NCBI GenBank assembly: GCA_963082975.1
Contig: OY720348.1
Location: 51,534,421-51,598,420 of the forward strand
Length of the DNA stretch: 64,000 nt
Origin: Labia minor
Lineage: Eukaryota > Arthropoda > Insecta > Dermaptera > Spongiphoridae
Reading direction: 5' to 3'
The translations under genes and the position numbers were made by a program. Position 1 is the stretch's first letter. Every line of letters begins with the position of its first letter. Under the pieces are notes generated by a model. That model was not told where the DNA came from. It ran no database searches and worked only from the letters and a program-made list of their open reading frames with translations. Below, piece after piece: positions 23,627 to 35,235 of the stretch.

Positions 23627-23649
<23 letters not shown>
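21394..23649. other. AT-rich intergenic stretch with TA and (AAT)n tracts
   Basis: Includes (CT)n near 21535-21550, (TA)n near 21775-21801, an (AAT)n/(ATT)n palindrome at 22125-22165, a member of the 'cgaaacgt'-type repeat near 22270-22420, and (TA)n at 22424-22457. No gene seen. Confidence 0.5.
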
Positions 23650-23666
<17 letters not shown>

Positions 23667-24890
23667 TATCTTGATATACTAGCAAAAATTGTATATATAT
23701 ATATATATTTGTATTTTTGAAATATTAAACTGCTGTAAGAATTTTTTTGAAATTCACATCATAGAAAATTCGATCTGTATTGGTTTCACCCTTGTGAAAA
23801 ATTATCTTTGTTAGTTTTTTCTTAATTTATGATAGGAATTTTAATAATAATAAAAAATGGCACCGGGCAACGCCGCACAGCGCTTACTTATATTTATATA
23901 TATTTATAAATTTATAAAATCTCATATATATTAATAAAAATTATTTATTTTTATAAATATAATATAATAATTATTATTCAATAATAACATTTACTTAACA
24001 TAAATGGATAAAATCAATTTTGGAGGATTAATATATTTTTTTGTTTTATTTAAATTGTAAATTTTCGTATAACTTCATCTTTTCTATTTCTCTTGTTATA
24101 TTAAATAAATTTATCAAATTAAAATTGCACTAAAAACAATAAAATAATATAAATATAAAAAATTTTTATAAAATAACGTTTTTCCAATGGACTAAAAAGA
24201 ATAAAATAATTTTTCTATAAGCCTGACAAAGTTTATGGATGAATTGCTTCATATTCATTGAAAAACGTTGAGCGCATTTAGTTCTATGCAATTAACTTCC
24301 TTTATAGAGCTATAATTCTTATATATATACTAAGATAAATACCACACTAAAACACTTAATTAACAAGTAACACTATTTCTTCAAATATAATCAACCATTT
24401 TGGATTTGATTCATAATATGAAAATTTAATAAAAATTCTTCTAAATTTTGATACATACTTTGATATAAGTATATTACAGTGAAAAATAATAAAAGATTAA
24501 TCTCTTAACCTATCAATTTTATTGCATGATAAAAAAAATTGTCAGTTTATGGGTTTAATAAAATTTTTAATTATTACAAAAATGTGACTTGATTGTTCAT
24601 ATAAATAAATAAAACTAAATGCACCCAACGTTTTTCGTTGAATATGAAGCAATTCATCCATAAACTTTGTCAGGCTTATAGAAAAATTATTTTATTATTT
24701 TTAGTCCGTTGGAAAAACGTTATTTTATAAATAATTTTTATATTTATCTTATTTTAATTTATGTTCTTTTAAATTATTTGAAAATGTTTCATATATATTA
24801 TTTTGTCGTTTATTTATTTTAAATAATAATCTTAATCTTAAATATTCATAGTTCATAAGGAATATTATTTTAAAGTACCGGCGGCTCGGT
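23650..24890 (-). mobile_element. Family C element, copy C2, split by a palindromic insertion
   Basis: Minus orientation. The right side holds the hairpin end (accggcggctcggt at 24877-24890) and the aacataaatt-type 5' block. The left side holds the middle (caccgggcaacgccgcacag near 23862) and the terminus actagcaaaaattgtatata near 23678. The part between is occupied by the fold-back element at 24136-24765, which explains why this copy is longer than C1 and C4. Confidence 0.6.
24136..24765. mobile_element. Fold-back element with arms of about 150 bp
   Basis: Left arm 24136-24290 and right arm 24613-24765 are inverted repeats with few mismatches. Diagnostic stretches are aataacgtttttccaatgg, ctataagcctgacaaagttt and gaattgcttcatattcattg and their complements. 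About 320 bp of AT-rich loop lies between, with no transposase. Consistent with a long-TIR MITE or an inverted duplication. Confidence 0.82.
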
Positions 24891-24914
24891 GAACCAGGGA
24901 TAATTAAATTAATA

Positions 24915-25160
24915 TCTTGTACACATTTTCAATCGTTAATAAAATATTTTTCAAGCTTGTATTAGATATTACTTAATAGTAATATAAGCAGTTGTTTCAA
25001 ATATTAATTCTTTAATTAAATTTAATTATAAAAGAAAAAAAAATAATTTTATATAAGAGATATTTAGCAGAATATAAATTTGTCTTGCAATGGCTATGTT
25101 GGCTAGAGGTTTTTGATCAAATCAAAGTCAAAGTATAATATTATTTTATATTTAATTTTA
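24915..25160 (+). repeat. Dispersed repeat, related to the tandem block at 45.9-46.5 kb
   Basis: Shares caaatattaattctttaatt, then atatttagcagaatataaat, then ttgtcttgcaatggct with two tandem copies at 46.0-46.5 kb. Non-coding and AT-rich. Class unknown. Confidence 0.65.
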
Positions 25161-25193
25161 ATTATTAATTATATTTTAATTATATGTTCTTAG

Positions 25194-25560
25194 CCGATTA
25201 AGTGTCCCTATCCTGAGCCATCCAATTTCTACCCTCTCCTATCTCTTTCGCGCCACTTCCTACATTGTCCACACACTGCTTCCTTGGTCTTCCAAGTGAT
25301 CGTTTCCCAATCGGTCTCCCCAACAATATATTTTTCGACAATTCTTTCCTCTCCCATTCTAGCCACGTGCCCTGCCCATCGCAGCCTTCTCGATTTTATA
25401 ATTCTAACTATATCTGGAGATGTATAGAGGTCATGCAATTCCTCGTTATGCAGTCTCCGCCATTCCCCGTTGGCCTCATCTTTCTTTGGCCCATAAATGC
25501 TTCGCAGAATCCTATTCTCAAATACTCTAAATCTATATTTATATTACTTCTATCTCCTAT
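25194..25560 (-). pseudogene. Non-LTR retrotransposon pol, C-terminal tail
   Basis: Minus strand, one frame reads through RFRVFENRILRSIYGPKKDE, then GEWRRLHNEELHDLYTSPDI and IIKSRRLRWAGHVARMGEER. These are highly characteristic of the region after the reverse transcriptase in insect endonuclease-RT non-LTR retrotransposons. After this a shift moves the homologous reading to another frame (LGRPRKQCVDNVGSGAKEIG, then NWMAQDRDT), so the copy is broken. Nothing of the RT catalytic core is present: this is a 5'-truncated, dead copy, as usual for target-primed insertions. A more degraded relative is at 13.1-13.3 kb. Confidence 0.85.
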
Positions 25561-26854
25561 ATTGCTCTATATTGAGCAGCCATTCATTAATTTTAATCTT
25601 AGAACATTTCATTGTATTTTTTAAAAAATAATCAAACTTGTTTATTTAGTATATAATAAATTTATTTTTAAAAATATAAAACAGTGACAAAATATTTAAT
25701 ATAACATTTTTAAGATAGATTGATCATCAATAGATATTTCGATTAATAAACGATCTAACAATAAAATGAGGTGTGATATTTAAAAAAAAATCAAATATTT
25801 CGATTACATAATATATATATATATATATATATATATGCAAATGTATTGAATTATTGATAAATGATATCAGGAGGATGTTCTTAACTGGAAAAACGTTTTT
25901 TATCTAAAAGTAAAACGGAGAGGGTGACGGTCCCCTTTTTCCTCTATCAGCCAACGCATTAAGAGTCCACCGGTTTCACGAAAACGCCCCTCCCCCCTTC
26001 AACCACCACCTCTCCTTTGTGGGCTCTTTCAACCCCTCGTGCCAATCGGTCAGAATCTCCTCTTTTTCTCTTTTTCACAGCCATTTTTTCTTTTTTTTTC
26101 TTCGAGACAATTTTGTTAACAATCAATAGTGTTCCCTAGACGCGTTATTTCTCTTCCTTTACTGGAAATGAATCATTTACATGGGACTGCATTGGTGAGA
26201 GACACGAGAAAATACTTATATAGTATATAGAATATATGGGGTATATATATTGATAAAATAAAATAAGTTAAACAATATTTTATTATTATTGTTATTATTA
26301 TTATTATTTTAACCCATGATTTTGTGAATGGAGTACCGTATAGGTAATTTAAAAATAAACTTCATTAAATTTCATAAATGATGAGATTTCGGGGTATATC
26401 ATAATAAGAAATTGTACAATCTCTATGCATCACCAAACGTATTTTGAAAATCTCATTATAAGTGTGAAATAACGTATAATTCTATAATTTGAAAAAATAA
26501 TATTCTTTGTAACATTTAAAATATGATTTCACTGACAAATGATGGGATATAATAACAAGGAATTTAATTATATAATTTTGATGTATCCTTTAATATAATT
26601 AGTGTTATAAAATCAAAGAAATTAAGATGGACGTGAAATGTAACAAGAATGAATGGAGAAAAGACTAATGAAAAGTTTGTAGAGAAATCAATTTGAAACA
26701 CACAAAGGAAAAGAAAGTCATAGGAATTGAATGAAAGTAAGACGCTGGAAGAATTTGGTTAAATAATAATGAATAAGTAAAATTAAATAGAATTATTTTA
26801 TTTATAAATACAAACTGAATTATGTGTGTGTGTGTGCATCCTAGGAAAGTGCAG
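25561..26854. other. AT-rich spacer
   Basis: (TA)n at 25810-25836. A GC-richer patch at 25915-26060 (ggagagggtgacggtcccc, then cgaaaacgcccctcccccc) has no clear frame. An (ATT)n tract lies near 26280-26310. No gene supported. Confidence 0.45.
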
Positions 26855-27085
26855 CGATTATCAAGTTGGTTTCTGTCTAAACGGGATAGAGGTGTTCTAT
26901 TATCATTCCTCAAACTTTATCTTGATTTTTTTGAACAGAGGCCTCTACTTTTTATTTCAAATAGGTTCCCAATTTTCGTCACTTAAGCTTGGCGGATCTC
27001 GTTTATAAAAACTTCAGCTAGAGTCTGAAATTTGAACCCGGGACCATGAGGATGAGTGTTAAAATGCATTGGGCACCTGACCACA
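26855..27085 (-). mobile_element. SINE-1, reverse copy
   Basis: On the minus strand the head reads tggtcaggtgcccaatgc...ggtcccgggttcaaatttc, with a good B-box (GGTCCCGGGTTC). The body contains aaaaagtagaggcctctg and aaaaatcaagataaagtttg, ending ctatcccgtttagacagaaa. This copy best shows the tRNA-like head of SINE-1. Confidence 0.75.
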
Positions 27086-28385
27086 TGGTATCTTTATTTA
27101 TAAATATATTATTTATCTTCTATAATTGTTTATGAATCTCACATTTTATTAATTGAAAGAATATTTTTTTTTAATTCGAACCACCATCATTATTTTTTAA
27201 ATTTATAAAAATTATTTCACTTAGATCGGATATATATTTATTTATATATTTATGAAAATTATTTATAATTAAATTACTGTATTACTCTCAGCAAAAACAC
27301 CTGTTTCAATTATATAAATATTTATATAATGTGTGAAAACGGAACCCCTAAGTTAAACATTATTAACCTTTCATAAACACGACGTGCTTTTGTCCACCAA
27401 CATACAACACTGCGCCACCCTTCTCTCACCCTATTTGTAATCTTTCTGTCCCCTTTAAAATTCATTCGAAATAATTTAAATAAAATAGCAGGATTTACAA
27501 CAAAACACTCAATTATTAAAAAAAAAATCCTCAAACACGATTGAAAAATTATTTCCACTGTCCAGTACCTAGAACGGACAAATATTTTTTGTATACTACA
27601 TATCAGTGTAATGAAATGGTATTAAATGAAAATTTTATTCGGACAAATTTCCAATACGCTCCAATAAAAAAAAATTAATATTTTAGAATAAATATAATTC
27701 AATTGTCAATAATGGATAAAACTTAAAAATTTATATATATATATATGATTTAAACATTGCCCATTAAGTGAACCCAAATAACTAACTATTACTTTTGGTC
27801 ACAAAGACTGAAATCCCAAATTTTCCTTTTCAAATTTCTCTTGAAAATGTCATTAAAATAAACACCGAAACGTCGCGATTCATCGTCGACTACTCATAAA
27901 CAAAATTTGAAACAAAAACCTAGACGAACATATATATATAGAGAGAGAGAGAAAGAGAGAGGGAGGAATATATAGTTATATGTAGAATTGTTTCACTTCA
28001 GTCATTTTATTTATTTAACTTAAATAGCTGTAAATTTTCTCTTCTCTTCCGGCAAATTTAATTCCCGAGAGTCTTTGGCTGACCGTTCTCTACGTTTTCT
28101 CCCTGGCAAAGTGTAGAGAATAAAACTTTAATGGAATTCCATCAAATGAATCAACTCAATTGAATCTCGTTTTTTTTCTTCTTCTGCTTCTGCTTCCTTT
28201 TCGTTTTTATCAGACATTTCGCCTGAATATGAAATTTTGTTGAATAATTGTCATACTAATTATCATTTCAATTACGATTTTTTAATAATTAAACTAAAAA
28301 TAATAATAATATTTATTAATCATAGACATAGTACAATCTTTTATTTATTTATTCTTGATTTTCACTTAAATAATAGGATTAAGGG
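27086..28385. other. AT-rich spacer
   Basis: Contains a version of the 'cgaaacgt' repeat (aaacaccgaaacgtcgcgat, near 27862) next to TA and (GA)n tracts at 27928-27962, and a mildly GC-rich stretch at 28040-28200 of unknown origin. No gene supported. Confidence 0.4.
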
Positions 28386-28614
28386 TAGGGTGACCAAACG
28401 TCCCGGTTTTCCGGGATTGTCTCAATTTTAGGTGCTCTGTCCCGGTGTCCCGAAAAATGTCTTCGGAACAGTCTAGTGTCCCGGTTTTAAATATTTAGGA
28501 CCGACGAAAGTTTGGCTCTTATTTTCGATTTTTCATTCAATATGGCTCTAAAAAAACAAAGGAAAATTTTTCACAAATGTCCGGATTTGGTGTTTTCGAA
28601 ATATAGTCACCCTA
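28386..28614 (+). mobile_element. Non-autonomous hAT element, TAGGGTGACC family
   Basis: Ends TAGGGTGACCAAACGTCCCG and ...ATATAGTCACCCTA are inverted repeats at the tips. A perfect 8-bp direct duplication, attaaggg, flanks the element (28378-28385 and 28615-28622). The interior has repeated 'gtcccg' motifs, then tttggctcttattttcgatt. A reverse copy sits at 47981-48263. No coding capacity. Confidence 0.88.
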
Positions 28615-29399
28615 ATTAAGGGGCAATATTATGAGTGGTCAAAAATTTGAATTTAAATTTCTTATTTTAATATATTATTAATTTTATTAACAATACATTA
28701 TTTTTCAAATTTTTTTCTTTTTTTTTTTTAGTAATTTAAAAATAAATATAGAAAAAAAACGTAAAATTATATAAATAATAAATAAAAATTAAAGATATAA
28801 AATTTTTCTTAATTAAAGAAAAAATTTGTAACAAAGAATATTATTTAAAAATAAAAATATATGGGATGAAATTACTTAGTTACCTATTTTACACTATTTG
28901 ATAATAACAAATAAAATAGCAAAATGATCCATTGTAATATATTTTTTTTATTCCAATTGGTTTTAGGAAATTGGTAAAATTGAATTACCTATTTATATTA
29001 TGACAATAAAATAGTTAAGTGAATTTGAATCAATTTAAAATTTAATTACTATTTAAATAAGTAAATTGTTCCATTTTCATTGTAATTAAATGCAGGACTG
29101 AATTAAAAAAAATAGAAAATCCCATAATTCAAACAAAGAAATATAAATAAAAGTATATGTGGTAACCTACATATTAATTACTTTTTAATATGTAAATATA
29201 AACTAGTTTGATATACCTGATATATAGAGAATTTTGGGAAATAGGATTTTTAACTAAAAAAACAACTTTAACAGAATTTAAATAATAATAAAAAAAAAAT
29301 AAGATTATCATTATTTGAGTTGTGACACTTACTCGTCATGTTATGACATTAAAATTAATTTTGATTTGTATTGTAGACCCTTAAATAATTACTTTTTAT
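28615..29399. other. AT-rich spacer
   Basis: Nothing recognised except A/T homopolymers. Confidence 0.45.
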
Positions 29400-30335
29400 C
29401 TCTAACTAAGGAACTTCCCAACAACATGACATGGATGTAGTACATTCGTTCTGTGGCCAGTTGAAAAGATGTTTTATAGCAGATCCAACTCCTCAATTAT
29501 CTCAAGACTTTTTGACAAGACTCCTTTAGTCTATACCATATTCAGAATATGTTTTACTGATTTCAGGTTTCCTATTTTTTGAATTTGGATATTGAGTTCC
29601 TCATATCTACATATCAATTACCAAGCTTTCTCTGTTTTTTTTTTATTTTTTCGGTTATAATAAGAATAACCGGACTGTTGTAGTTCACTTTTTGATCCAT
29701 CAATACAGGTCTATCCCAATAAAGTATTGAATCATTTCCTTCTGAACCTGCTGCTGAGGTAAATTTATAATAAGATGGTGGTTCCCGCCAATCTCTCCTT
29801 TTTGGTTTAACCCATCATATTACAATTTTTAAAACGATCCTCCATGTTGTTTTCCAAGATATGTTTCTAATATTTTTTGTTCTCTTCACACAAACTTGAA
29901 TATTGAACATGAGCTCTTCAGTTTCACCTCAACACCTTAATTATATATATATATATATATATATATGAGTCGTCAAGGTGTTTATGTAACTTCTATGTAA
30001 TACTTTACCAAGCCAAAAATCGTTTTCTGGAGGTTGAGGTTGTTATTTCTGTTCAGAAAGATTCAATAGCATGTATTCTCTGCCTATTTCTCTAAACAAG
30101 AGATGAGTTTATCTTATGACGAAAATAGTTTGTTTTTAATACAGTTTAATTGGGCATGTGCAATAGGTTAGAGATATTTATTAATCCTCTTCCACCTTCT
30201 TTCATTGGTAGGTATAGTAGAACCACAGATGAGCTGGTAAGCAGGTAGAGGAACTTAATAGTTTCCTCGCACAAACATCAAGCTTCTCCAGGTCAGTGGT
30301 GGAACTAAATTTTTCAAAGGATATGTTAAGTTGAG
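29400..30335 (-). pseudogene. R2/NeSL-like non-LTR retrotransposon pol remnant
   Basis: Minus strand, with stops and frameshifts, reads collinear pieces of the C-terminal half of restriction-endonuclease-class non-LTR pol proteins. In order they are DLEKLDVCARKLLSS (30300 region), YLPMKEGGRGLINISNL (30175-30222), EYMLLNLSEQ, GETEELMFNIQVCVKRTKNI (29860-29925), then an unbroken 67-codon frame at 29614-29814. That frame contains REPPSYYKFTSAAGSEGNDS and ILYWDRPVLMDQKVNYNSPV, and is followed by remnants of KSLEIIEELDL and VVGKFL. From family knowledge the YWD...TD...RPDI block belongs to the endonuclease; here the RPD motif reads SPV, so the catalytic Asp is lost. A (TA)n tract at 29941-29966 interrupts the copy. 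Clade assignment (R2, R4 or NeSL) is tentative. Confidence 0.72.
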
Positions 30336-31196
30336 TACATCTCAACTATCTTTGACAACTTTCTGTGACAGTGTTTCTATTAGATAAATTGGCATATGAA
30401 ATTTTTATCACCTTTTCTCTGTTTTGTTGGAATTTATATTTCTCTTTGGGTCTAATAATATAGTTTCTACCGATATTTCGCTTTTTACTTTTCTAATATT
30501 TATGGTTGCAGATTTATCTGCATTATTATCTATATTATTATTATTTTTTTTTTTTAATTTTGTAGTTTTATTTTCATTTACTTTGAAATCTTTGTGTGTG
30601 TATAGAATCATCTTCGCCGGGGTACAGCCAGACTAACGAAATGAAGTAGAACAAATAATCTTTTAACATTTAAATAATAATAAGATAAAAGAATAATTAT
30701 ATATTTAATCTCTGAAGCAAAATGTACCTGAAAATTATGGCGAGAAAATCATCACATTAGAGTCACTTAATATCTTAAATATTTGTTGATTTGATGATTT
30801 AGGTACAAAAATTATAAAGGGAATGAAATGATTCACAAAAGCACAAATGTGTATGTGTATAGTGAGAAAATTTCAAATTTATATCCATTTTTCTTGGCAA
30901 AAATAAAAAAATATATTTTTAGATTTTGATTCGTATATAAATATAATTTTATTTATTGGAATTTACACTCCCCCTTGTCAACTAATCTTTGTTATTTATT
31001 ATGTATTTCATAAAAGGTCAATAAATTTTTGTTATCGTTGATCAGATAATAATTAATTTACACATGTATGTAGTAATTAACAGCTAACAATATTGATTGA
31101 ATTTATATTTAAAACTTGTTTTAAATTATTACACAAACCATAAACAATTATTAATAAATTTTTACATAATATTCAAGACTGCGCGAAAATGTCCAA
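30336..31196. other. AT-rich spacer
   Basis: The 30336-30380 edge may continue the retrotransposon. The rest is AT-rich; the overlapping open frames at 30408-30636 on both strands are poly-F and poly-N/K type and are not called. Confidence 0.4.
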
Positions 31197-31197
31197 A

Positions 31198-31446
31198 TTA
31201 TTTTTTTTTTTTAATATTCTTCGAAATAATAGAGGAGTATATTTTGTTGTTCTCTGCATACAACCCGACATGGTGCAAATTCTTTTCACCTTCTTGCTTG
31301 GATAGATATAATATTTCTCTGCTATCAGTTGTTGGCTGCTCCTTCAGCGCCATTAACTCGAAGAGTTTAGCGCTTTTCCATGATTGTATTGCTATAGACA
31401 GATCCTTGTGGACCTGTTTTTTTGCCACAACTCTCAAACCCCATTA
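31198..31446 (-). CDS. Possible exon or retrocopy fragment, unknown protein
   Basis: A minus-strand frame without ATG, bounded upstream by an in-frame TAA, translates to a balanced sequence including KDLSIAIQSWKSAKLFELMA and SREILYLSKQEGEKNLHHVG, unlike the F/I/K/N-rich noise elsewhere. It ends in a poly-A run (AAT ATT then about 11 A) and TAA. The A-run straight after the protein-like part is what a retrotransposed copy or SINE/LINE tail would look like. No splice sites of good quality were found. Not recognised; a plus-strand frame across the same bases is less protein-like. Confidence 0.3.
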
Positions 31447-31740
31447 CAAACGATTGTTATAGAAGTATAAAAACTTTCCCATTCCCTATTGCTTGAAACT
31501 TTAATCATTTTTTTCATTTTTATTTTAATCAATTACCATATATAGTACAGAAAATAACAAAAAAGAAAATTTATTGGAATGTTTGATTATATCTGGAACA
31601 ATGACGACTTTTATATCGGCATTATAATTAATTTTTACCAATTGATTAATAGAGATTGATTGATCAAACTTACAATATGAGAACAACGACTAATTATCAA
31701 TCAGTACCAGGCAAAGAAACTTAAAGGAACTATTCAATGA

Positions 31741-32376
31741 GTTGACCTGTGGCCAGGTCCGAACCGACCGACGGATTGAAGTAAATTAATTTCCAGCTAC
31801 AGAAACAATTTCAAATAAATTTTAATATATCTATTAATGTAATAAAAAACAGATATGGATACATAAATAATAAATATAAACATATTTAATTGTATTTTAT
31901 TTATAATATATATGCAAGATCAGGCTGTGACGTCATGAATGGCTGGATGACGTCATACAATTTTAAATCAAGAAAAAAATAATAAATATGATTTTTCTCG
32001 GGTATAAAACCAATACAAAGTGCATGATTCGTGGTGATATATAAAAAAATCTCAAGTGAAATTTGATGTGAAAATAATCCTTCCCTTACTATCGTCGATC
32101 GCTAATACTACCACTTCCGGTTTCCGGATTTGCACCAAAAGTTGATCAATTCATCCCACTGATTCATTAAGTAAATATACCAAATTTCATCAAAATCCGT
32201 TGAGCCGTTCAGGCTGTACACATCTATACGGACAGACGGACGGACGGACAGACATCATGCTAAAAATACTTTTTTCTGTTAAGAAAATGCATGATTCGTG
32301 GAGATATGTAAAAATCTCCACATGTGAAATTTGGTGTGAAAACAATACCTCCCTTACTATCGTCGGTCGGTAAAAA
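31741..32376 (+). mobile_element. Family B HINE-like element, copy B3
   Basis: Complete: GTTGACCTGTGGCCAGGTCC start with ACCGACCGACGG, paired gacgtcat motifs, microsatellite cggacagacggacggacgg (32229-32252), and CGTCGGTCGGTAAAAA end. Close to B1 and B2 in sequence. Confidence 0.82.
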
Positions 32377-32496
32377 ATAAACGGTCTAACCAACCCATTC
32401 CTCGTTCAAAAAAGCCTTTGATTAAACATAATTAAAAAGAACCAATCATATCGTTCTCTCGAAATTATGTGTATTCCATCAGATGATGATTTAGAT

Positions 32497-32776
32497 CAGG
32501 GGTTCCCAAAGTGCGGCCCGCGAACCCTTTGAATGCGGCCCGTGACATCAACCTGATGGTTTATAATTTTATTAATATTAATTTTAATTAGACAAAAAAA
32601 AATAGTAAAATAGGTAGATAATAAAATTATATGTATATTAAATGTGGTAAAATAATAAAATAAACAAATAAAAAATTCACGATATAGGTAATTATTAATT
32701 ATTTAATATGGATGACTCCTTTTGTTGGCCCGCAAGTATTTTGGGGTATACTGGCAAAAACTTTGGGAACCCCATG
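32497..32776. mobile_element. Non-autonomous hAT element (CAGGGGTTCCCAAA ends)
   Basis: Left end CAGGGGTTCCCAAAGTGCGG and right end ...AACTTTGGGAACCCCATG form a good terminal inverted repeat. GCGGCCCG motifs lie inside each end, as in a well-known hAT MITE group. The flanking 8-mers (atttagat / ctttaaaa) match only partly, so the duplication has decayed or the right tip is damaged (CATG in place of CTG). Confidence 0.75.
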
Positions 32777-32882
32777 CTTTAAAATGTTTGATAAACTTAT
32801 TTAGGTTTCACCCATAAAATACAGAATATTAGGTTAGAAAAAATTATGGGAATCTTAGAGAAATTAGTTAGCAGTCCTTTTT

Positions 32883-32983
32883 ACTATCTCGCCTCTTTTT
32901 AATTAATTAAATTCAATTTAAATATAATATATGTGAATTAATCCAATTCAAATTTGCAAGATAGTCGAGGGGAGACACTCCAG
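32883..32983 (+). mobile_element. Family A HINE-like element, copy A7 (internally deleted)
   Basis: Both termini are present within 101 bp: ACTATCTCGC at the left and tttgcaagatagtcgagggg plus the hairpin and CAG at the right. Almost the whole interior, including the microsatellite, is missing. This shows that both ends were part of one unit. Confidence 0.75.
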
Positions 32984-33935
32984 ATATTTTTCGGTAAAAA
33001 ATGATTATAAAATTTCTTTGTAGATTAGTATGAATACAATAATTATATATAAACATTAAAAATACAAAGATACTATAATATATGATTCTAATAATATGAA
33101 TCAGTATTATTATAAGAAAGAAGTGGTTGCTAAATTCGTTGTTTATAAGTGGTGGGGGTGTTAACAATATGACAAAATTAATGAGTTATATCTAATAATA
33201 TGATGGTTACTTCCTTATAACAATAATAATAGCAATTCACGAAATTTTCGAAATGAATAAAATAAATAAGAAATATCACTTCAATAAAAATAAAATTGTT
33301 TGGAAGAAAAATCTTTTTTCACTCTTAAATGATCTCATATATACACATATATATCTAAGATTTTTATGGCCTAGCGAAGTAAAAAGGGCAGGGATGTTAC
33401 AGGTATATCTCAATGTTGTTTCCTTTTTATTTCAATATTTATATATGATAGAAATAAAACAGAAGGTGCATCTATTTACAACTTAATCTTCCAGTTATTT
33501 CTTGTTTCATAAGAATATTTTCATTTAAAACGATGCCAATACACACACTTTGTTCTTTTAATAAAATTTTACATATTTTCATAATATAATATTGTTTAAC
33601 AAAGAATGTTTAGAACTATATTTTGTTATATATGTATAAATTTTATCAAATTTTTTAAACATAGCTATATAAATATATAACACAGTGCCTAAGGTGAATT
33701 TTTCATTAACGATTATTGTAGTGATGTTGTAATGATAAATTCCACCAGGAAAAGGGTGGAAAAGGGATATTATTTGAGGCTGATGCATAGTTTATGTGTG
33801 AGGTTAAATGTCTTCAAAAATATTTTATTCAAAATTTCACATACACCTTATTCATCTGATTTGGCACTGTGCGACTTTTGATATTTCAACAAACTCAGAA
33901 CCAGTGGAGATTAAATAAAAGGCAAACCAAAAAAT
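32984..33935. other. AT-rich spacer
   Basis: Several short F/I/Y-rich open frames on both strands without coding character. No repeat family recognised. Confidence 0.45.
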
Positions 33936-35235
33936 GAGTTGTGACCAGGCACACAGAATCGACCGCCGATTTGAAATAAATTAATTTCCAAACAACATTA
34001 TATATATATATATATATATATATACACGAGGTGTGGCTATTAAATAACGAGACAGCGCGCGCAGACGACCTCCAGAAGAGGGTAGGCGGGAACCTAATGC
34101 ACAGTTGTACAGATGGAAGGGTCTACTATTCCAGTACGAGAACACATGTCTGGCGGTGAAGTAGTTTTTTTCTGTAGCGGTTTAAAATAACCGTGTTTTT
34201 TGTTCTTAAGCCGAAAACGATGTGTGACGAAAAACACGAACAATGTATCAATGTCGAAACTAAGTGGCAATCCATGCACTGGAAAACTCCTGAATCGCCA
34301 AGAATCAAAAAAGCTCGGATGTCGAAGACAAAATTCAAGGCAATGTTGATCGTTTTCTTCGACATCAACGGCATTGTGATGACTGAATGGGTTCCAGAGG
34401 GGTAGACGGTGAACCAACCCTCCTTACTCCCCTGATCTAGCACTCTGCGACTTCTACCTGTTTCCCAAAATCAAGTCCGCACTAAAGGGAAGCCGATTCG
34501 AGTCGATGTAAGAGATGAAAAGAAAAACGGCGGAGCTTCTGAAAGGCCTAACAAAAAACGACTTCGAACACTGAGCAGTGGAAAAAAAGGATGAAGCGGT
34601 GTGTGGCGAGTGGAGGGGAGTATATTGAGGGGGAAAGTTCGATTGTACGATAATTTTTTTAATCAAACCATTTTTTGTAAGCAGTCTCGTTATTTAATAT
34701 CCACACCTCGTATATATAAAGTATAAAAAAAAATTAAAACTTGAATTAAAATGACTAAATTATATTATCTTGGTTTTTATTTTTAGTTTAATTAGTCAAT
34801 TATTAATTACTACTATATTTTTATTCTAGTGAGTATATTTATTTTTAATAATTCTTTATTCTTTATTTTTATATTTATTTTTTTTTCTGCCAGTACGCCT
34901 TTTTGTAAATACCTGTTATATTGGATTGAGTCTTTATATAAATTGTATTTATTTTTCACTCGAATAAAATTATTAATTAATGAAATATATATTCATAGTC
35001 ATGAGTTTGGCATTTTTCTTGAATTGTAACATGTGTAAAAATTTTAACATCGAAAATTATACACTTATTTTTCTTAGTCTTTGTCCCTTGCGGGCTCTGC
35101 TGCTTCGGACAGCCTCCAAGGGTCCTGTCGAAGGGTCTACAGCTAACTTGCGTCTGACGCCGGAGTGGGGGGGGGGAAGAGTAGATATGGGAAGGATTTT
35201 TAATATTGAATATGGAATTTGGGATTTTATTTATC
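33936..35235 (+). mobile_element. Family B2 element, split by a mariner insertion
   Basis: The start (gttgtgaccaggcacacaga, then atcgaccgccgatttgaaat) is a divergent relative of family B. After a (TA)n tract it is interrupted by the mariner at 34025-34710 and resumes with aaagtataaaaaaaaattaa. The later part, with cccttgcgggctctgctgct and cagcctccaagggtcctg, is nearly identical to 60.1-60.6 kb. The frames seen here on either strand are repeat artefacts. Confidence 0.7.
34025..34710 (+). mobile_element. mariner element, internally deleted, with both terminal repeats
   Basis: Ends cgaggtgtggctattaaata on the left and its inverse (tatttaatatccacacctcg) on the right, each followed by TA, the mariner target. 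The transposase is a set of fragments. In one frame: KWQSMHWKTPESPRIKKARM then KTKFKAMLIVFFDINGIVMT and EWVPEG, ended by a TAG. In a shifted frame: PYSPDLALCDFYLFPKIKSA then LKGSRFESM and later KRKTAELLKGLTKNDFEH. The segment between VNQ and PYSPD, which should carry the second catalytic Asp (HDNA motif), is deleted, as is most of the N-terminus. At about 685 bp it is roughly half the usual mariner length; dead but mobilisable in principle if the ends are intact. Confidence 0.88.

Noticed and set aside
34094..34443. Two overlapping minus-strand frames as genes
   Set aside because: They lie antisense to the mariner transposase fragments, which explain the open stretch.
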